Shown: positions 20,726 through 32,680 of the stretch, in pieces
Numbering within the stretch: the first letter of the stretch is position 1
Layout: each line of letters opens with the position of its first letter
Assembly: GCA_934045075.1 (NCBI GenBank)
Contig: OW203724.1
Location: 17,351,143-17,415,142, forward strand
Origin: Yponomeuta sedellus
Lineage: Eukaryota; Arthropoda; Insecta; Lepidoptera; Yponomeutidae
DNA: 64,000 bases
Direction of reading: 5' to 3'
Notes under the pieces: model-generated
Told to the model about the DNA's origin: nothing
Databases searched by the model: none
Seen by the model: only the letters and a program-made list of their open reading frames with translations
Translations under genes and position numbers: made by a program

Positions 20726-22669
20726 CCATGGATTACTCGAAAAAAATGTTTTAAGTATATTATTTCGCTTTCTTTCGAGGGAGAGAAGGAGTAATAGAAT
20801 GAGATACAGAGAAAGATGAGGAGCAATCCAGTAAATGAGGTATTAGCGTGCCAATTTTCACTTAAGTAAATGTCGCGTAATGAACAAAACAAAAATGTAG
20901 CATTGCAAGATGCATAGAAATAAAAGTTTTTAAGATTATAAATCAATAAGAATAAATTAAGTTTTTTAAATCTAAAACCACAGAAAAAGAAAGAAAAAAC
21001 TTTTTTGTGCAAAACGTTCATTGCACGGCTTCGAATTAAACAACACATTTTTTTAAAGTGTCGTTCTTTATCATATTTTGCTAAGTGGAAGAAATATAAA
21101 TGACGTGTGATTTCAACTTAAAAAAATAATAAAAAAAATATTTAATTAGCACAGATTTTATCGTAATATATTTTTTTAAAACATAAGTTCGTAGGAATGT
21201 CTTGGGTATTACTCGTAGACCGCCAATTTGTATACGGCAATAGCTTAGACGTGTAAGCCTTTTTATATTTTGTTTTCTGGTGTGTACAATAAAGAGTTCT
21301 AATCTATTCTTTTAGAGATCCTACTCGTCGTATAATATCCAAAAATGATGTGGAAAGGAAATCGGAAATATCCAGTCTCCTCAGTCTTCAACCAGACTCC
21401 CAAATCGTTAAGTTTTCGCCGACGCTTGCGAGCCATTCCGCTGTACGTGCTAAATGGATAAAATGGCCCCGCTTTTCAACCGACTTCATAAAAGTAAGAG
21501 TTTTTCAATGAGACGTGAATGTTTTGTTAGTATGTTTCCTCATGATGACACCATAAAATTTTGAATGATTTTGTTTTTTTGTTTATTCACCCAAGGATCA
21601 GTCAGATTAGTCTCATTTTAAATTCGTGAAGTATTAAAAATTAAGGGACATCTTCAAGTAGTACAAACAATAAGTAGTAAATTCAGCTTTGTTCAATCGT
21701 GTAGGCTTAATAAAATGTATCATCAAGTCAGCGTAAGCTAATTCGGTCTGTTCTGATCTGATAAACATCTGCATCTGCCAATATCTATAACTATCCATAT
21801 CTAGTGAGAACGGATATTTTGAATGGGTAGCAGAAACTTACGGTCTTATATAAAAAAGTTGATTCCACTAAAACGCTCTTAAGACCATTTATTTTAGTTT
21901 TAACTCTGTCTTAAGAGTGATTTAGTATGATCGCCATTTTACGAGTGTAATTTACTTAATTAAAATTTAATTTGATTAAGACTGTCTCTCTTTGCAGTTT
22001 ATATAGTATACAGTGCTAACGTTGTTTTTATCTATTTAAATTTGTGAGAAATTATCTGCATGGCCTGGGCCACCTTTCGTTTATAGTTTGAACGGCGAAT
22101 GTTTGGAAGACCAACATATATAAAAACATATTTGGAATTGAAAGGTCATGTTTATTTAAGTAAATTTTGAGTTTTTTTAGGAGTTAAAAATGTTTTTATT
22201 TTTTATTTAAAGAAAATCGAAAGCGGCTTGTGACTCCCGACTACTTTGTCGCGAATGTCGTGCTGGTTACTTTTACATGCTTAATCGCTCCCCGGGGGCG
22301 GGCGTGAGACATTTTGCTTCTCTGCTTGTACGGGGAAAAAGGCAGCACAACTTTTTGTGTCTTGTTTGCGCAATTAGCTCTTAATTGTGGTTTACTTGCT
22401 CCTATTTTGTACCGGTATTTATAAACTAAGTTTGTTTTGTGGTATTCGCTAAAAATCAGTGTCGTGGTCGTGAAGCTGAGCAGAGGCCACTTTGGTACAA
22501 ATTCTTAGTTTTAAATTGTTATGCTATTAATTAGTATAAGACACCGTGCTGGATTTTGTATACTTAAATAAATAAAATTTAGCCCTATTCGAGAATAAAA
22601 TTTACTTAAAAATAATTAATTAATCATCCTACTAAGTATCATGTAGTAGATTGCATAGATAGATAGAAT
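20726..22669. other. No gene; weak inverted repeat near 21870-21935
   Basis: CACTAAAACGCTCTTAAGAC at about 21867 and the near-complement GTCTTAAGAGTGATTTAGTA at about 21910 form an imperfect hairpin, perhaps an old MITE. A GC-rich patch (CCCCGGGGGCGGGCG) lies near 22292. A LINE-like AATAAAG tail word occurs at about 21285. Otherwise AT-rich non-coding. Confidence 0.4.
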
Positions 22670-22775
22670 ATTCTTTATTGTACACAGAAATTACAGTAAC
22701 AGAAATTATATAAAAAATACAGTTCCAATGGCGGCCTTATTACTAAAAGCAATTAGATTTGATTTGATAGATTAG
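22670..22775 (-). mobile_element. LINE 3' UTR fragment
   Basis: The same dispersed 3' end as 11770-11885: GAATATTCTTTATTGTACAC, AGAAATTACAGTAACAGAAA and AATGGCGGCCTTATTACTAA in plus-strand reading. An ATAGATAG tract precedes it, the simple-repeat tail of the element in minus orientation. Confidence 0.65.
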
Positions 22776-24059
22776 TAGATAACTTTAAAATAGATAGTTT
22801 CCACTATGAAATAAAGCCCCAATTTTAACAACATAATGTCGCCTTGTAATTTGTTGTTAAGTCTGACAGGTGTGGTTTCAAGATAATACGTCGGAAGATC
22901 CGGATTTGGTCCTCAACTATTTTTTAAATATTAAAATAGAAATTTCAAAGATGACTTGTTTAAAGCTTCCATCCGCAAAATTATGGAGCATACCATTCTT
23001 TTTAGCGATATATTATAGTAGATGGAAGCCTCTATTTTATCTATAGTGCATTTAAATACACTGCTACGCGTTTCGCCGTATGCAATAACCCGGAGAGTTA
23101 AATACTTATGTACTATTTTTTGTAATATCTTTACATCACGGAAAATTGATTGCAATAAAATTATTCCCCTAGATTTTCTCTAGTAATTAGTTGACATCAA
23201 TAGGATCCGCTGTGTTGTAAATGTCTTCCCTACTGAAAATAAGAAGAATGTACGTACTCGAAGTAGCAGAACTTAAGTTGGATTTATTCTCTGTTGTTCT
23301 TAGCAACGGCTGAACTTCCCGGCCCCGAATAGGTTGGTTGAATAATGTTTGTGTAACAGCTTAGCAACAACGTTTTCTTTCGCGACGGAGCTTTGCGAAA
23401 ATTAAATAAATCTGGCCACTTCAACGAAGCAAACCGAGAGAAAGTGTTCTTTGATTAAAAATAATACTGCATTTTTATTCACGATCTTTGAAAATAGAAC
23501 GCACCCAGCGTTCTGATTTTATTATGTATCGTCTTTATATTTCAGAGTTAGTGTTAATTTGCAAACGGCTCTGATGAACCGTAAAAAGAGCGCGCGTTCC
23601 AAAATCAAAAATGTATTTATTCGGCAGCCGTATAAAAAGTCAATATGAGTGGCAATAAAACGAGGATGCCGCGAGAGAAATAATAAAAGATAACCTCTCG
23701 TGGAGTGAATAGAATGAGAAAAGCCCTTGTAAAGAATGTTTGCGTAGTGGATAAGGCGCCTGGTCCCCAGTGTTACCAGGCACACTGTAATTACCGTGGA
23801 AATACGCCGTTTTTGATTAATACATTGTCTACGGTAGCGAAAAATCTCATATAGCAATAATATATTATTTATTTGGTGCAAAAATTTAGTTTATATTCGA
23901 GTGGTTTTTGCATAAAAACAAAACCGTGTTTGGTAGTTATTTTTACGAATGTTACGAGACGTATAGAAGATTGATTGTGAAAATTGGACGTATTTCTTCA
24001 GGGTGGTGCAGTTAAGTCAGATAGCAGTAAAAAGTGTTATTCTATTTTTTTATGTTGCT
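22776..24059. other. No gene recognised
   Basis: The 119-residue open frame on the minus strand (23522-23881) has no motif I recognise and no flanking signals; I do not call it. The rest is AT-rich. Confidence 0.4.
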
Positions 24060-24165
24060 TATATGCGTCCCATTGCAAGGCACAGGCCTTCTCTCGAGAG
24101 AAAGAGTATGGGCTTAATTGACACGCGTGCCCACCGCGGATTAGAAATTTCAAGGTAAAGTCCCG
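24060..24165 (-). mobile_element. SINE family C, 3' end fragment
   Basis: GCGTCCCATTGCAAGGCACA GGCCTTCTCTCGAGAGAAAG, then ACGCGTGCCCACCGCGGATT. It corresponds to the 3' third of the full copy at 45785-46060. Confidence 0.65.
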
Positions 24166-24599
24166 CAGAAGTGAAACGTGTTAAGTGTTGCTCTTGTAAA
24201 TGTATGAAGCCGGTGATATTCTTTTCTGATTTTAGAAATAACAAAAGTAGCTTGCGTAGGTGAGAAGAATAACCAGTTTATTAAGAGAAGAAAATTTAAT
24301 TGGACATTTCTACAAAGTTTTGTATACCTTGTATATTTTTTTACGTAGTGACACTAAACGGGCTAATTAAAAAAAAGCGTAGTAATTTAGAACTGAAGAT
24401 AGGTTTTCAACTTGTCTACACGGTAGTTTGTAATTTTTGTCTGGCAACACTGCGGGGGCCACCCTCCCCACAGGATTTGTATTCGAGTGTAAAATTAAAA
24501 CGCCTCCGTCGTGTGTCGGTCACGTCATGAATTCTACAACAATGCCTATCACAAACCTACGAGTTTTTCTTTTTATAATCTGCAACTTTTTGGTAGGCT
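24166..24599. other. No feature seen
   Basis: Non-coding spacer before the double palindrome. Confidence 0.4.
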
Positions 24600-24672
24600 A
24601 AAAAGTACTGGCTGGAGTGAATATTTTTTGTTTTTCAAAAACAAAAAATATTTACTCCAGCCAGTACTTTTT
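24600..24672. repeat. Near-perfect palindrome, 36-bp arms, 1-nt centre
   Basis: Arms 24600-24635 and 24637-24672 match 35 of 36. The arm begins AAAAAGTACTGGCTGGAGTG. The nearly absent loop is typical of template-switch palindromes rather than of MITEs or microRNA precursors. Confidence 0.85.
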
Positions 24673-24704
24673 AATCTCTGAACAGCAGCTGTTCAGAGAT
24701 TAAA
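24670..24704. repeat. Second perfect palindrome, 17-bp arms, 1-nt centre
   Basis: Arms 24670-24686 (TTTAATCTCTGAACAGC) and 24688-24704 are exact complements around A24687. It overlaps the end of the first palindrome by three bases. Confidence 0.85.
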
Positions 24705-25315
24705 GAGCAAAAAAGTGAAATTCATGTGATTTGCTGTTGTTCTTAAATTAAGTCCAACGCTGTTAAAAAAGGGCTCCGTAGAAAACCACTGGCCTCTCAC
24801 TCATATAATATTGCCGTCTTATTGTTAGAGCAACACAAGTATTCTGTAACTTTCTTTAAATAACCTTAGAACATCTCTTTATTAATAAGATGGTACTCCA
24901 TTATTCTCTCACCATCGTTTTAGTTACAAATTCAGTTATCCTTTATTGATTTTCATGTCTTTGCTCTCTACGTAGTAAGTGTATATGGCAAGCGCAGAGT
25001 TTGCTCACAAATTTAAAGCTCATGACCTGAAACAAATGATTACGCACTCGTTTCCTGAAAGTAGGAATTCTTACAAAGTAATAAGATTGCAGACGAAGAC
25101 AAACTGTTGGGGCGACATGTGTGTCTTGCTAACTACTTAAAATAAAGGCAGACGTTCATTGGCAATTCGGCGCGCTCTCGCCTCGCCACGCGACATTAAG
25201 TCGCGCGGTGCAACCCAGCTTACGACTAACACAGCTTAACTGCGTCAGGAGTACGGTTCTTATGGTAAATAATAGTAAAAATTGTATGCGGCTTAAATAA
25301 TACTACATTTTAAAA
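24705..25315. other. No gene; small CGCGAC/GTCGCG hairpin near 25189
   Basis: A GC-rich patch at 25168-25215 contains CGCGACATTAAGTCGCG, a 6-bp stem. Otherwise nothing recognised. Confidence 0.4.
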
Positions 25316-25462
25316 ACGTATTTAGAGGCTAAAAATTCCGCCCATGCCGGGAGTCGAACCCGCGACCTCTGGCTAACCATGCCAGCGCTCTCCCAACTGA
25401 GGTTAGTTTTTAAAATTGTCCTTAGCACGGGTTAGTGCATTAAAAAGAATATAATAATATTT
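25316..25462. mobile_element. SINE family B copy, head inverted relative to tail
   Basis: 25316-25402 is the head in reverse complement (TTTAGAGGCTAAAAATTCCG, CCGGGAGTCGAACCCGCGAC). It switches at about 25404 to the tail in plus orientation (TTAAAATTGTCCTTAGCACG, GGTTAGTGCATTAAAAAG). Confidence 0.72.
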
Positions 25463-27534
25463 TTTTAAGCTTTCGCGACTTGTACACATAGTTAGAATAT
25501 TTTTGGGGCTTTATCGCGAAGTAATTTATTGCTATTTTACCTCGACTTTTCGACGACGTTACAGTCATCGTGGTCACGAGAAGTGACCATACAACTAGGG
25601 TAAAGAGGGTTGACGTTCCGAGGGAGCGAGCATACTTGCCGTACATTAGGGCAGTGACGGACAAAGTCGGTTCTTCGCTAAAGAAGTATGCAATCAAGAC
25701 AGTTTTCACTCCACATATTTGGCTCTTCTAAGGAACTTTTATAGGCGGTAGTCTTGTTTCTTCAAAGGTAAAGTAGTAAGTAGTGAATGCAAAAGAAATC
25801 TAAACAGGTGACATAATTTTATATTTTGATTGAAAAATTAAAGGACAGAATGGTAGAAATATAAAAAAATATGTAAAAATGTTTGCACCATTACACAGCT
25901 CTACACTCGATAAATACTTATTTTATTATGAAAACTGCCTAAGAATTTTTTTACTTCTTTCTTTACGTAAATCCGAATGATAGGTAGGCGAATGATCTAC
26001 GCGAGTGCGAAGTTTCCTCTTAGGGCTTTATGTTTTACGTCGCAAATTAAAGTAATTATTTTTTACTTAATAAATAATTATAATTAGACTCCTTTAAAAC
26101 ATAACTATGGGCTAAGATTGCACGACTTCAGAAAATTTATTACAATAAAACATTCTTCACTTTTAACACATTTACTAGCGTGCCCGGAAAACTAGTTATT
26201 GGGACATATCACTGGTGTTCAGGCGCTGACCTACCTAATACTGTTTAAAACTAGCTACTACAAATAATACTATGAATCCATAACTGAAGGCTAGGTTTAT
26301 CATCATAAAACCCTTATATATTACCAATTTAAATATTTACATTATGCGATCTAGCCTTTCTATAGAACGACATCTATAGACCTATTAAAGAGGCAAATAT
26401 TAAAAACAACTGGTTTTTATGCTACAGCAGAAATATTTTTGTTCATTTGTGAAGGATAACGTAAAATATTTTGATTTTTTGGTCGACTTGATTAAAATTA
26501 AAGAACAATAGCACAGCTGACCTATACATGAAAAAAAAACTTGAAACTTTTTATCATCCCTTCATACTATCATCCTTTGCCATGAGGGATTAAACCTACT
26601 TGCAGGCGATTGAAATCGTAACAAAATGTATCGCAACTGCGCCAGCTTTAGTACATATTAATACCCTCAAAAAATTCTGGTATTTGACCGCATAAAAATA
26701 ACCTCTAGTGCGTATCAGCCCTAAACCAAAGGCAACGTTCTGTCACATAAACCCTACACCGCCGGCTTACGGCAGGTACTAACTTCATTGCGACGCCTCT
26801 TGAGTAGATTACAAGTAATTAATTTATAAGAATATGGCTGTAAGGACGAGGTATCCCTACAGAGCGCGTTTATGAGAGGGGTGTAATGAGCTTGTTATAT
26901 TGTTATTAAATGGTAGCCTTTGGGCTTTGCGACCCTGGTAAGTGCTTTTGAGCTAAAGTGGAAGATAGGATAAATACAAGGATACATTATTGAAATAATG
27001 AAAAAAAATAAAAACTCTTTTTTAGTACCTATGTATATTTTTTTATTTTTCGTTCAATTTGACTTGATTGTTCAATTTGATTATTTCATAAAATTGGTAT
27101 GAAAAATTCAAAAGTTAGCAATATCATGTCCTTTCATAGTCGGGCTGAGGTTATAACGTATTACACTTACATTAAGAATCAAGTTTTCCTTCAATATATG
27201 TACTCGTTATGAAAAACGGAAAATCAAAATTAAAAATTTCATCACATCTAGCTTTCTTTTGCTTTCACATCTTCCTACTTGACAGTTTGACGAATTAACA
27301 CGACTGAATATTTTGAAGTAAAAATGTGCAGTGGTATCGAAATAATGATTCTACTATCAGTCATTTGTTTACAGTTTTAAAATAAACAGAGTTTATTTGA
27401 AGTCACATATTTTTTCTTTATTATTTATCACAAGAACCTTGCAATGCGGTAGAGATTGTACAAGGAAAAGATGCAACCACAGAGTAGGCAAAACTTCTGT
27501 AGGTGTGATTTGGTGGAATTATGTTTTTATAAGA
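25463..27534. other. No feature seen
   Basis: About 2 kb of AT-rich non-coding sequence. The minus-strand open frame at 25440-25709 begins inside the SINE tail and has no motif. Confidence 0.4.
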
Positions 27535-27770
27535 AGTGCTCGAGACCGAACGAACCGGTCAGGTGCAGGATGGGTGACCGTCCCGTGACTACCGCTAGTG
27601 GCATTTTTCCGAGCGCTTCCTTGCTTCCCAAAGCACGTTGAGGCGTCGTAAGACCCGCTACTGTCTTACGAGCGTCCACCAACCCGGACTTGGCCCCCGT
27701 ATGGCCTAACGTTCCTGCGATGCAGGAAGAGACCCGTGCCCCAGCAGTGGAGACGTACAAAAGTTAACAT
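27535..27770 (+). mobile_element. 5S rRNA-derived SINE, copy 4 (internally deleted)
   Basis: Carries GGTCAGGTGCAGGATGGGTG ACCGTCC (5S C-box region) near 27557-27583. The central body is missing between the AAAGCACGTTGAGG and GTAAGACCCG parts. The 3' end CCCCAGCAGTGGAGACGTAC is present. Confidence 0.72.
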
Positions 27771-28312
27771 CGTGTATTTTTATAAATGTATAAATAAGGC
27801 AATTATTATTATAGTACCTTCCCATAAATTTATAGCTATAGAACATTGTTTCTTACTTGTGAAATAAAGAGGCTTGATATTGCTAATCCAAGTCCTTCAA
27901 AACACGGTCGGGTACAAGCTGTTACGTTTAATGCGTTATTCGGATCGGATTTAATGATTTTACTCCCGCCAAGTGCCGTTACTGCAGGAAGGGCTTTAAT
28001 TGCGATTGTTTTGTTACAATTTGATTTTCAAGACGAGTTGCGGTGGAGTCGTGAAGTCTAATTATTTATCGTCGTATTTTCAGAGAAATGTTTCCACGGT
28101 ACCGTTCCCAAATTGCGCCAATTGATACAACAAATTGATTATCGTTATATAAGTTCTAACAACATTTTTATACAGTTTCTGAAAATTCTCATTGTCAATA
28201 TGAAATACTTTATTTTATTTTGTTTCAACTAAAGTTACCTCATTTGGGATTATTATTATCAACTCATGTAATTTTGAAGTTTTTCCGTAGTTGTTCATAT
28301 GGACGATACTTC
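27771..28312. other. No feature seen
   Basis: Non-coding, AT-rich. Confidence 0.4.
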
Positions 28313-28680
28313 GATATGAACCCTTGTATGCCCCCACTGCTGGGACACGGGCAGTGGGACTTCCTGCATCACAGGAAGGTTAGGCCATACTCCACCACAG
28401 AGGCCAAGTCCGGGTTGGTGGAGGATTGTAAGACAGTGGCAGGCCTTACTGTCAGAAGTTATCAAGCCGCCCATAAGGCCTCTGACATGGCTTAACGACT
28501 GCCATTACATGACAGCCGGCATCAACGGCTTAACGTGGCTTGCGAAGTACGGAAGCGCTCGGAAAAAATGCCTCTAGCGGTAGTCACGGGACGGTCACCC
28601 ATCCTGCTACTGACCACGCCTGCTGTTGCTTAACTCGAGTGATTGATTCCAAATACTCGGTTCGACTAGTGCGATTGACT
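28313..28680 (-). mobile_element. 5S rRNA-derived SINE, copy 5 (full-length)
   Basis: Minus-strand head: AATCACTCGAGTTAAGCAAC, then GGTCAGTAGCAGGATGGGTG ACCGTCC, in the order and spacing of 5S rRNA. Body and 3' end (CCCAGCAGTGGGGGCATACA AGGGTTC) follow. A short CACGGGCAGTGGGAC insertion-like change lies near 28346. Confidence 0.82.
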
Positions 28681-28829
28681 TTATTGTTAAACTTCGAACT
28701 ATTCACTATATATGAAATTTGTAAGATTAAAATTTCTACTGTGTACATATAAACTATTTGCTTTTTGAAGGTAGTTTGAATGTCAATACCGAAGAAAAGA
28801 AATTCAGGCTTTTCCGTATTTCAATAATA

Positions 28830-30111
28830 CGAGGGCTGCTACTTATGTATGCGGAATAGAAAAAATAAACAAATATATATGGCTAAATACGCTTTTATTG
28901 TTTTTCAAAGTAGTCTCCACTATGATCGATGCACTTTTGCATTCGATGAAACCAATTTGTAAAACACTTTTTCCACTCTGATTGAGGTATCTCCAAAACG
29001 TGCAGTTTGAACGCATCTACGGCATCTTCACGGGTCGAAAATCGTTGACCACGTAATTTATTCTTTACATTGGGAATAAATAGAAATCATTGGGAGCTAA
29101 ATCAGGGCTGTACGGTGGATGACCCATCAATTCTATTTTTTGACCATCCAAAAATGTAGTTGTTTCCTGAGATGTATGATAGCTGGCATTGTCATGGTGA
29201 AGTATGATTCTGCGTCGCTGGTTGTTTTGGCGTATTTCTTCAAATACTTCCGGCAAACAAATGGTCGTGTACCACTCCGAATTAACCCTTCTGCGATTCT
29301 CCAGTCGTATTGTAGCCACATGGCCATTAATACCAAAAAAGCAGGCCACCGTTTGCTTTACAGTGCTTTTTGCACGAGCCACTTTCGTAGGGTTCGGCTC
29401 ATTTTGAAACACCCAAACTGTTGTTTAGTTTCGGGATCGTACGCGTAGATCCAGGATTCGTCACCTGTGTAGATATTATAAACAGATTTTGAGTCGCCTC
29501 CGTTGAATTTTTTTAAGGTTTTCTTGTACCATTCGACGCGAGCATCTTTTTGATCCTGAGTTAAGTTGTGCGGGATCCAACGCGAACAAATTTTTTTTAC
29601 AGACAAATGTTCATGTAATATCCTATGAATGCTCGTCATACATATGCCCAAAATAGCCTCTATTTCGCGATACGTAACATGGCGGTCTTGCATTATTAGT
29701 TTTCGCACAGCTTCAATATTTTGTGGCACAACCACCGATTTCGGGCGACCTTCTTTAACTTCGTCCGTGAGCTTACTGCGCCCGCGATTAAACTCACTAA
29801 ACCAGTGATACACAGTCGTTTTTGATGGAGCTTCACCACCAAAAGTCGAAGTTAATTGATCTACGCACTGTTGTTGCGTTAAACCACGTCGAAAATCGTA
29901 ATAAATCATAGCACGAATATTTTCACGAGTTAGTTCCAATTTTTCAGCGATATGACGTTTTAAACCCAAGAAAAACAAAACACTAACGTATAAAAGAGAA
30001 AAATATTAACGGCCAGTATTCAAAAAAAGAATGAATTTGACCATGGAGGTCAGACATTGCGTTTAAAATTATTGGAATCCCAGATTCCGCATACATAAGT
30101 AGCAGCCTATG
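28830..30111 (-). mobile_element. mariner element, 1282 bp
   Basis: Ends are inverted repeats sharing GGCTGCTACTTATGTATGCG, flanked by TA at 28828-28829 and 30112-30113; the outermost three or four bases differ between ends. Length and terminal structure are normal for mariner. The transposase gene inside is broken. Confidence 0.87.
28895..29978 (-). pseudogene. mariner transposase, frameshifted
   Basis: Mos1-type transposase reading frame. An N-terminal helix-turn-helix region (LTQQQCVDQLTSTFGG, TTVYHWFSEF) and a second one (SVVVPQNIEAVRKLIMQD, YREIEAILGI) precede the catalytic domain. The catalytic triad is visible: TGDESW, HHDNASYH and PYSPDLAPND with 34 residues between the last two aspartates (D34D). 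Breaks: a frameshift at about 29405-29420, at the expected VWVFQNEPNP motif; a second at about 29063-29086 after FYLFP; and no ATG where the protein should begin (the frame opens with TTG). The C-terminus QRFSTREDAVDAFKLH ... DYFEKQ and its stop are in the shifted frame. Not functional as it stands. Confidence 0.88.
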
Positions 30112-30499
30112 TACTTTGTAGAAATGAGTAAACTTTGATCCGTACAGTGAGATCCAGCCCATCTATATCGCTGCTGTTCTAATAAAGGCTGAACCAAAGC
30201 GGGATCAGGGCAATCACAGAGTGCCAGCCGAGAGCAGGAAGATGGTCAGTGATCAGACCAGCAGCCCGATGGTGTCGTTGAGTCGGCGGAGGCTCCGTGA
30301 ATCGTGAGAGATGGAGAGACGGAGAAATGGAAGAGATCGTGAGAGATGGAGGCGAAAAGCAGTGGGCGGTGAAGGGCTGATAACTATAATAAACAAATAA
30401 ATATTCATGGACATATTACAGAGATCGCGTTAGCTCTGTACTAAGTACAACTAAATGACTTGTGTTACAGGTGCTAACTCGACGATAGATTTAATACAG
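30112..30499. other. No gene; purine-rich GAGAGATGGAGA tract
   Basis: 30300-30362 repeats GTGAGAGATGGAGA-like words. The rest is unassigned. Confidence 0.4.
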
Positions 30500-30592
30500 T
30501 AAATACATAGATAACATCCTAGACCCGAGACAAACCAGTTCGTTTTCTAGTTTGACCCGGCCGGGGATCGCACCCGAGACCTTCGGTTTTTT
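30500..30592 (-). mobile_element. tRNA-headed SINE fragment, family F
   Basis: The minus strand reads CCGAAGGTCTCGGGTGCGAT CCCCGGCCGGGTCAAAC, a T-arm/B-box region, then a SINE-like body (GTCTCGGGTCTAGGATG TTATCTATG). Only the 3' part of the head is left; a poly-T run follows at 30588. Confidence 0.5.
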
Positions 30593-30797
30593 TTTTTTTA
30601 TTTGGCACACAAAACAGGTTACAGACAATATTACACAATAAAAACAAAGAAACAACTTATTTGCAACTAGTCCATAGCCCAAAACTTATGCGCACAGCAT
30701 GATCAGAAAATATTTAGGTCATGAAAAGAAATGTTACAAAACCCAAACAATAATACTATCAAGCATCACAAAATGATCGAGATATTACTCAATATGT

Positions 30798-30828
<31 letters not shown>

Positions 30829-30891
30829 TAAAAAATTGCATGCCGAAACAGTATCGTAAAAAGTACAACCATGAGTAATATTATTATTACA
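30593..30891. other. No gene; A-rich sequence left of the array
   Basis: Contains a run of about 12 T near 30588-30599 and an AAAAAG/AAAGA tract near 30800-30832. No open frame of interest. Confidence 0.4.
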
Positions 30892-31021
30892 CTAGGGGGC
30901 GAGCCCCCTGCGCGCTTACGCGCGCCAACCCCCAGCCGCTCCGAGCTCCGCTCTCCGCGGCGCTCGGCCTAGGGCCTCGCTAGACACTTATTGTAGTGAA
31001 TTGTTGCATAGGAACATGTAT

Positions 31022-31633
31022 GGTCTCGGCCTTCGGCCTCGGCCTGGACGGAGCTCGGCCTTCGGCCTCGCCGCGGCGGGGTTCCTCGTGCCCGCTCCGC
31101 GGAGCTCGGCCTCCGGCCTCGCAAGTTTGTCCCTCTTTGCTCTTGCGCTGGTACTTATGCACCGTAAATTGAACGGTCTCGGCCTTCGGCCTCGGCCTGG
31201 ACGGAGCTCGGCCTTCGGCCTCGCCGCGGCGGGGTTCCTCGTGCCCGCTTCGCGGAGCTCGGCCTCCGGCCTTGCAAGTTTGTCCAATTTTGCTTTTGCG
31301 CTGGTACTTGTGCGCCGTAACCTGAATGGTCTCGGCCTTCGGCCTCGGCCTAAACGGAGCTCGGCCTTCGGCCTCGCCGTGGCGGAGTTCCTCGTGCCCG
31401 CTCCGCGGAGCTCGGCCTCCGGCCTCGCAAGTTTGTCCCTTTTTGCTGTTGCGCTGGTACTTGTGCGCTGTAACCTGAATCGTCTCGGCCTTCGGCCTCG
31501 GCCTAAACGGAGCTCGGCCTTCGGCCTCGCCGCGGCAGAACTTTTTGTGCCCGCTTCGCGGAGCTCGGCCTCCGGCCTCGCAAGTTTGTCCCATTTCTCT
31601 GTTGAAAAGTCAATTTTAGTACTAAATCTCCAT
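31022..31633. repeat. 153-bp GC-rich minisatellite, four copies, in array unit 1
   Basis: Copies start at 31022, 31175, 31328 and 31481. Each has GGTCTCGGCCTTCGGCCTCG, GAGCTCGGCCTTCGGCCTCG and CGCGGAGCTCGGCCTCCGGC plus an AT-rich linker (TTTGTCCC ... TTGCGCTGGTACTTGTGCG). Because 153 is 3 x 51, reading frames stay open through the block on both strands; that is a side effect of the period and not evidence of a protein. GGCC-TTC-GGCC hairpins recur. Confidence 0.85.
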
Positions 31634-32243
31634 ACAAAAATTTGTCATTTTCAATCATCAATATCTCGGCCGCCATCTTGAAATTCCAAGATGTCGGATT
31701 TTTCTCATATACCTGGGTCCTTTGGCAACGCGATGCCGTTTACGGCATATCTCCAGCATATGCCCAGTTGGCTGCCGACTTTTTTGCGCAAAGGTCGATT
31801 TTTCGGTCGGCTATATCTGCGCCGCCATTTTGAATTTCGAACAACCAAAATTTTTTTTTTCAATCGGATCACTATATCACCATTCTATCAAAATTTCATC
31901 CAAATCGGCCGGTAAACGACAGAGTTAGCACCTTCGCGTAGTGGAACGCGTTCGAAATTCAAAAATCGGCTTCATAGGATGGCTGTAATTCATACATTTC
32001 CTACAACTTTCTCATACATCATTTTCGTCCAAATCTTACCGTTTCCGAGAAAACGTATGGATGTTAGATCAGTCAGTGAGTATATCGGATTGTAGCTTTA
32101 TATATATATATAACTAGGGGGCGAGCCCCCTGCGCGCTTACGCGCGCCAACCCCCAGCCGCTCCGAGCTGCGCTCTCCGCGGCGCTCGGCCTAGGGCCTC
32201 GCTAGACACTTATTGTAGTGAATTGTTGCATGGGAACATGTAT

Positions 32244-32680
32244 GGTCTCGGCCTTCGGCCTCGGCCTGGACGGAGCTCGGCCTTCGGCCTCGCCGCGGCG
32301 GGGTTCCTCGTGCCCGCTCCGCGGAGCTCGGCCTCCGGCCTCGCAAGTTTGTCTCTTTTTGCTCTTGCGCTGGTAGTTGTGCGCCGTTAACTGAACGGTC
32401 TCGGCCTTCGGCCTCGGCCTGGACGGAGCTCGGCCTTCGGCCTCGCCGCGGCGGGGTTCCTCGTGCCCGCTTCGCGGAGCTCGGCCTCCGGCCTCGCAAG
32501 TTTGTCCCATTTTGCTTTTGCGCTGGTACTTGTGCGCCGTAACCTGAATGGTCTCGGCCTTCGGCCTCGGCCTAATCGGAGCTCGGCCTTCGGCCTCGCC
32601 GCGGCAGAACTTTTTGTGCCCGCTTCGCGGAGCTCGGCCTCCGGCCTCGCAAGTTTGTCCCATTTCTCTGTTGAAAAGTC
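32244..32680. repeat. 153-bp minisatellite, three copies, in array unit 2
   Basis: Copies start at 32244, 32397 and 32550. The third resembles a fusion of copies 3 and 4 of unit 1 (its end has GGCAGAACTTTTTGTGCCC), consistent with loss of one repeat by unequal exchange. The same three-copy block recurs in unit 3 (from about 33308) and unit 4 (from about 34372). Confidence 0.82.

Noticed and set aside
23522..23881. 119-aa minus-strand open frame
   Set aside because: No motif or repeat match and no splice or neighbour context; length is within chance expectation for this window.
24600..24672. microRNA precursor
   Set aside because: Arms are too perfect and the loop is one base; precursors normally have bulges and a larger loop.
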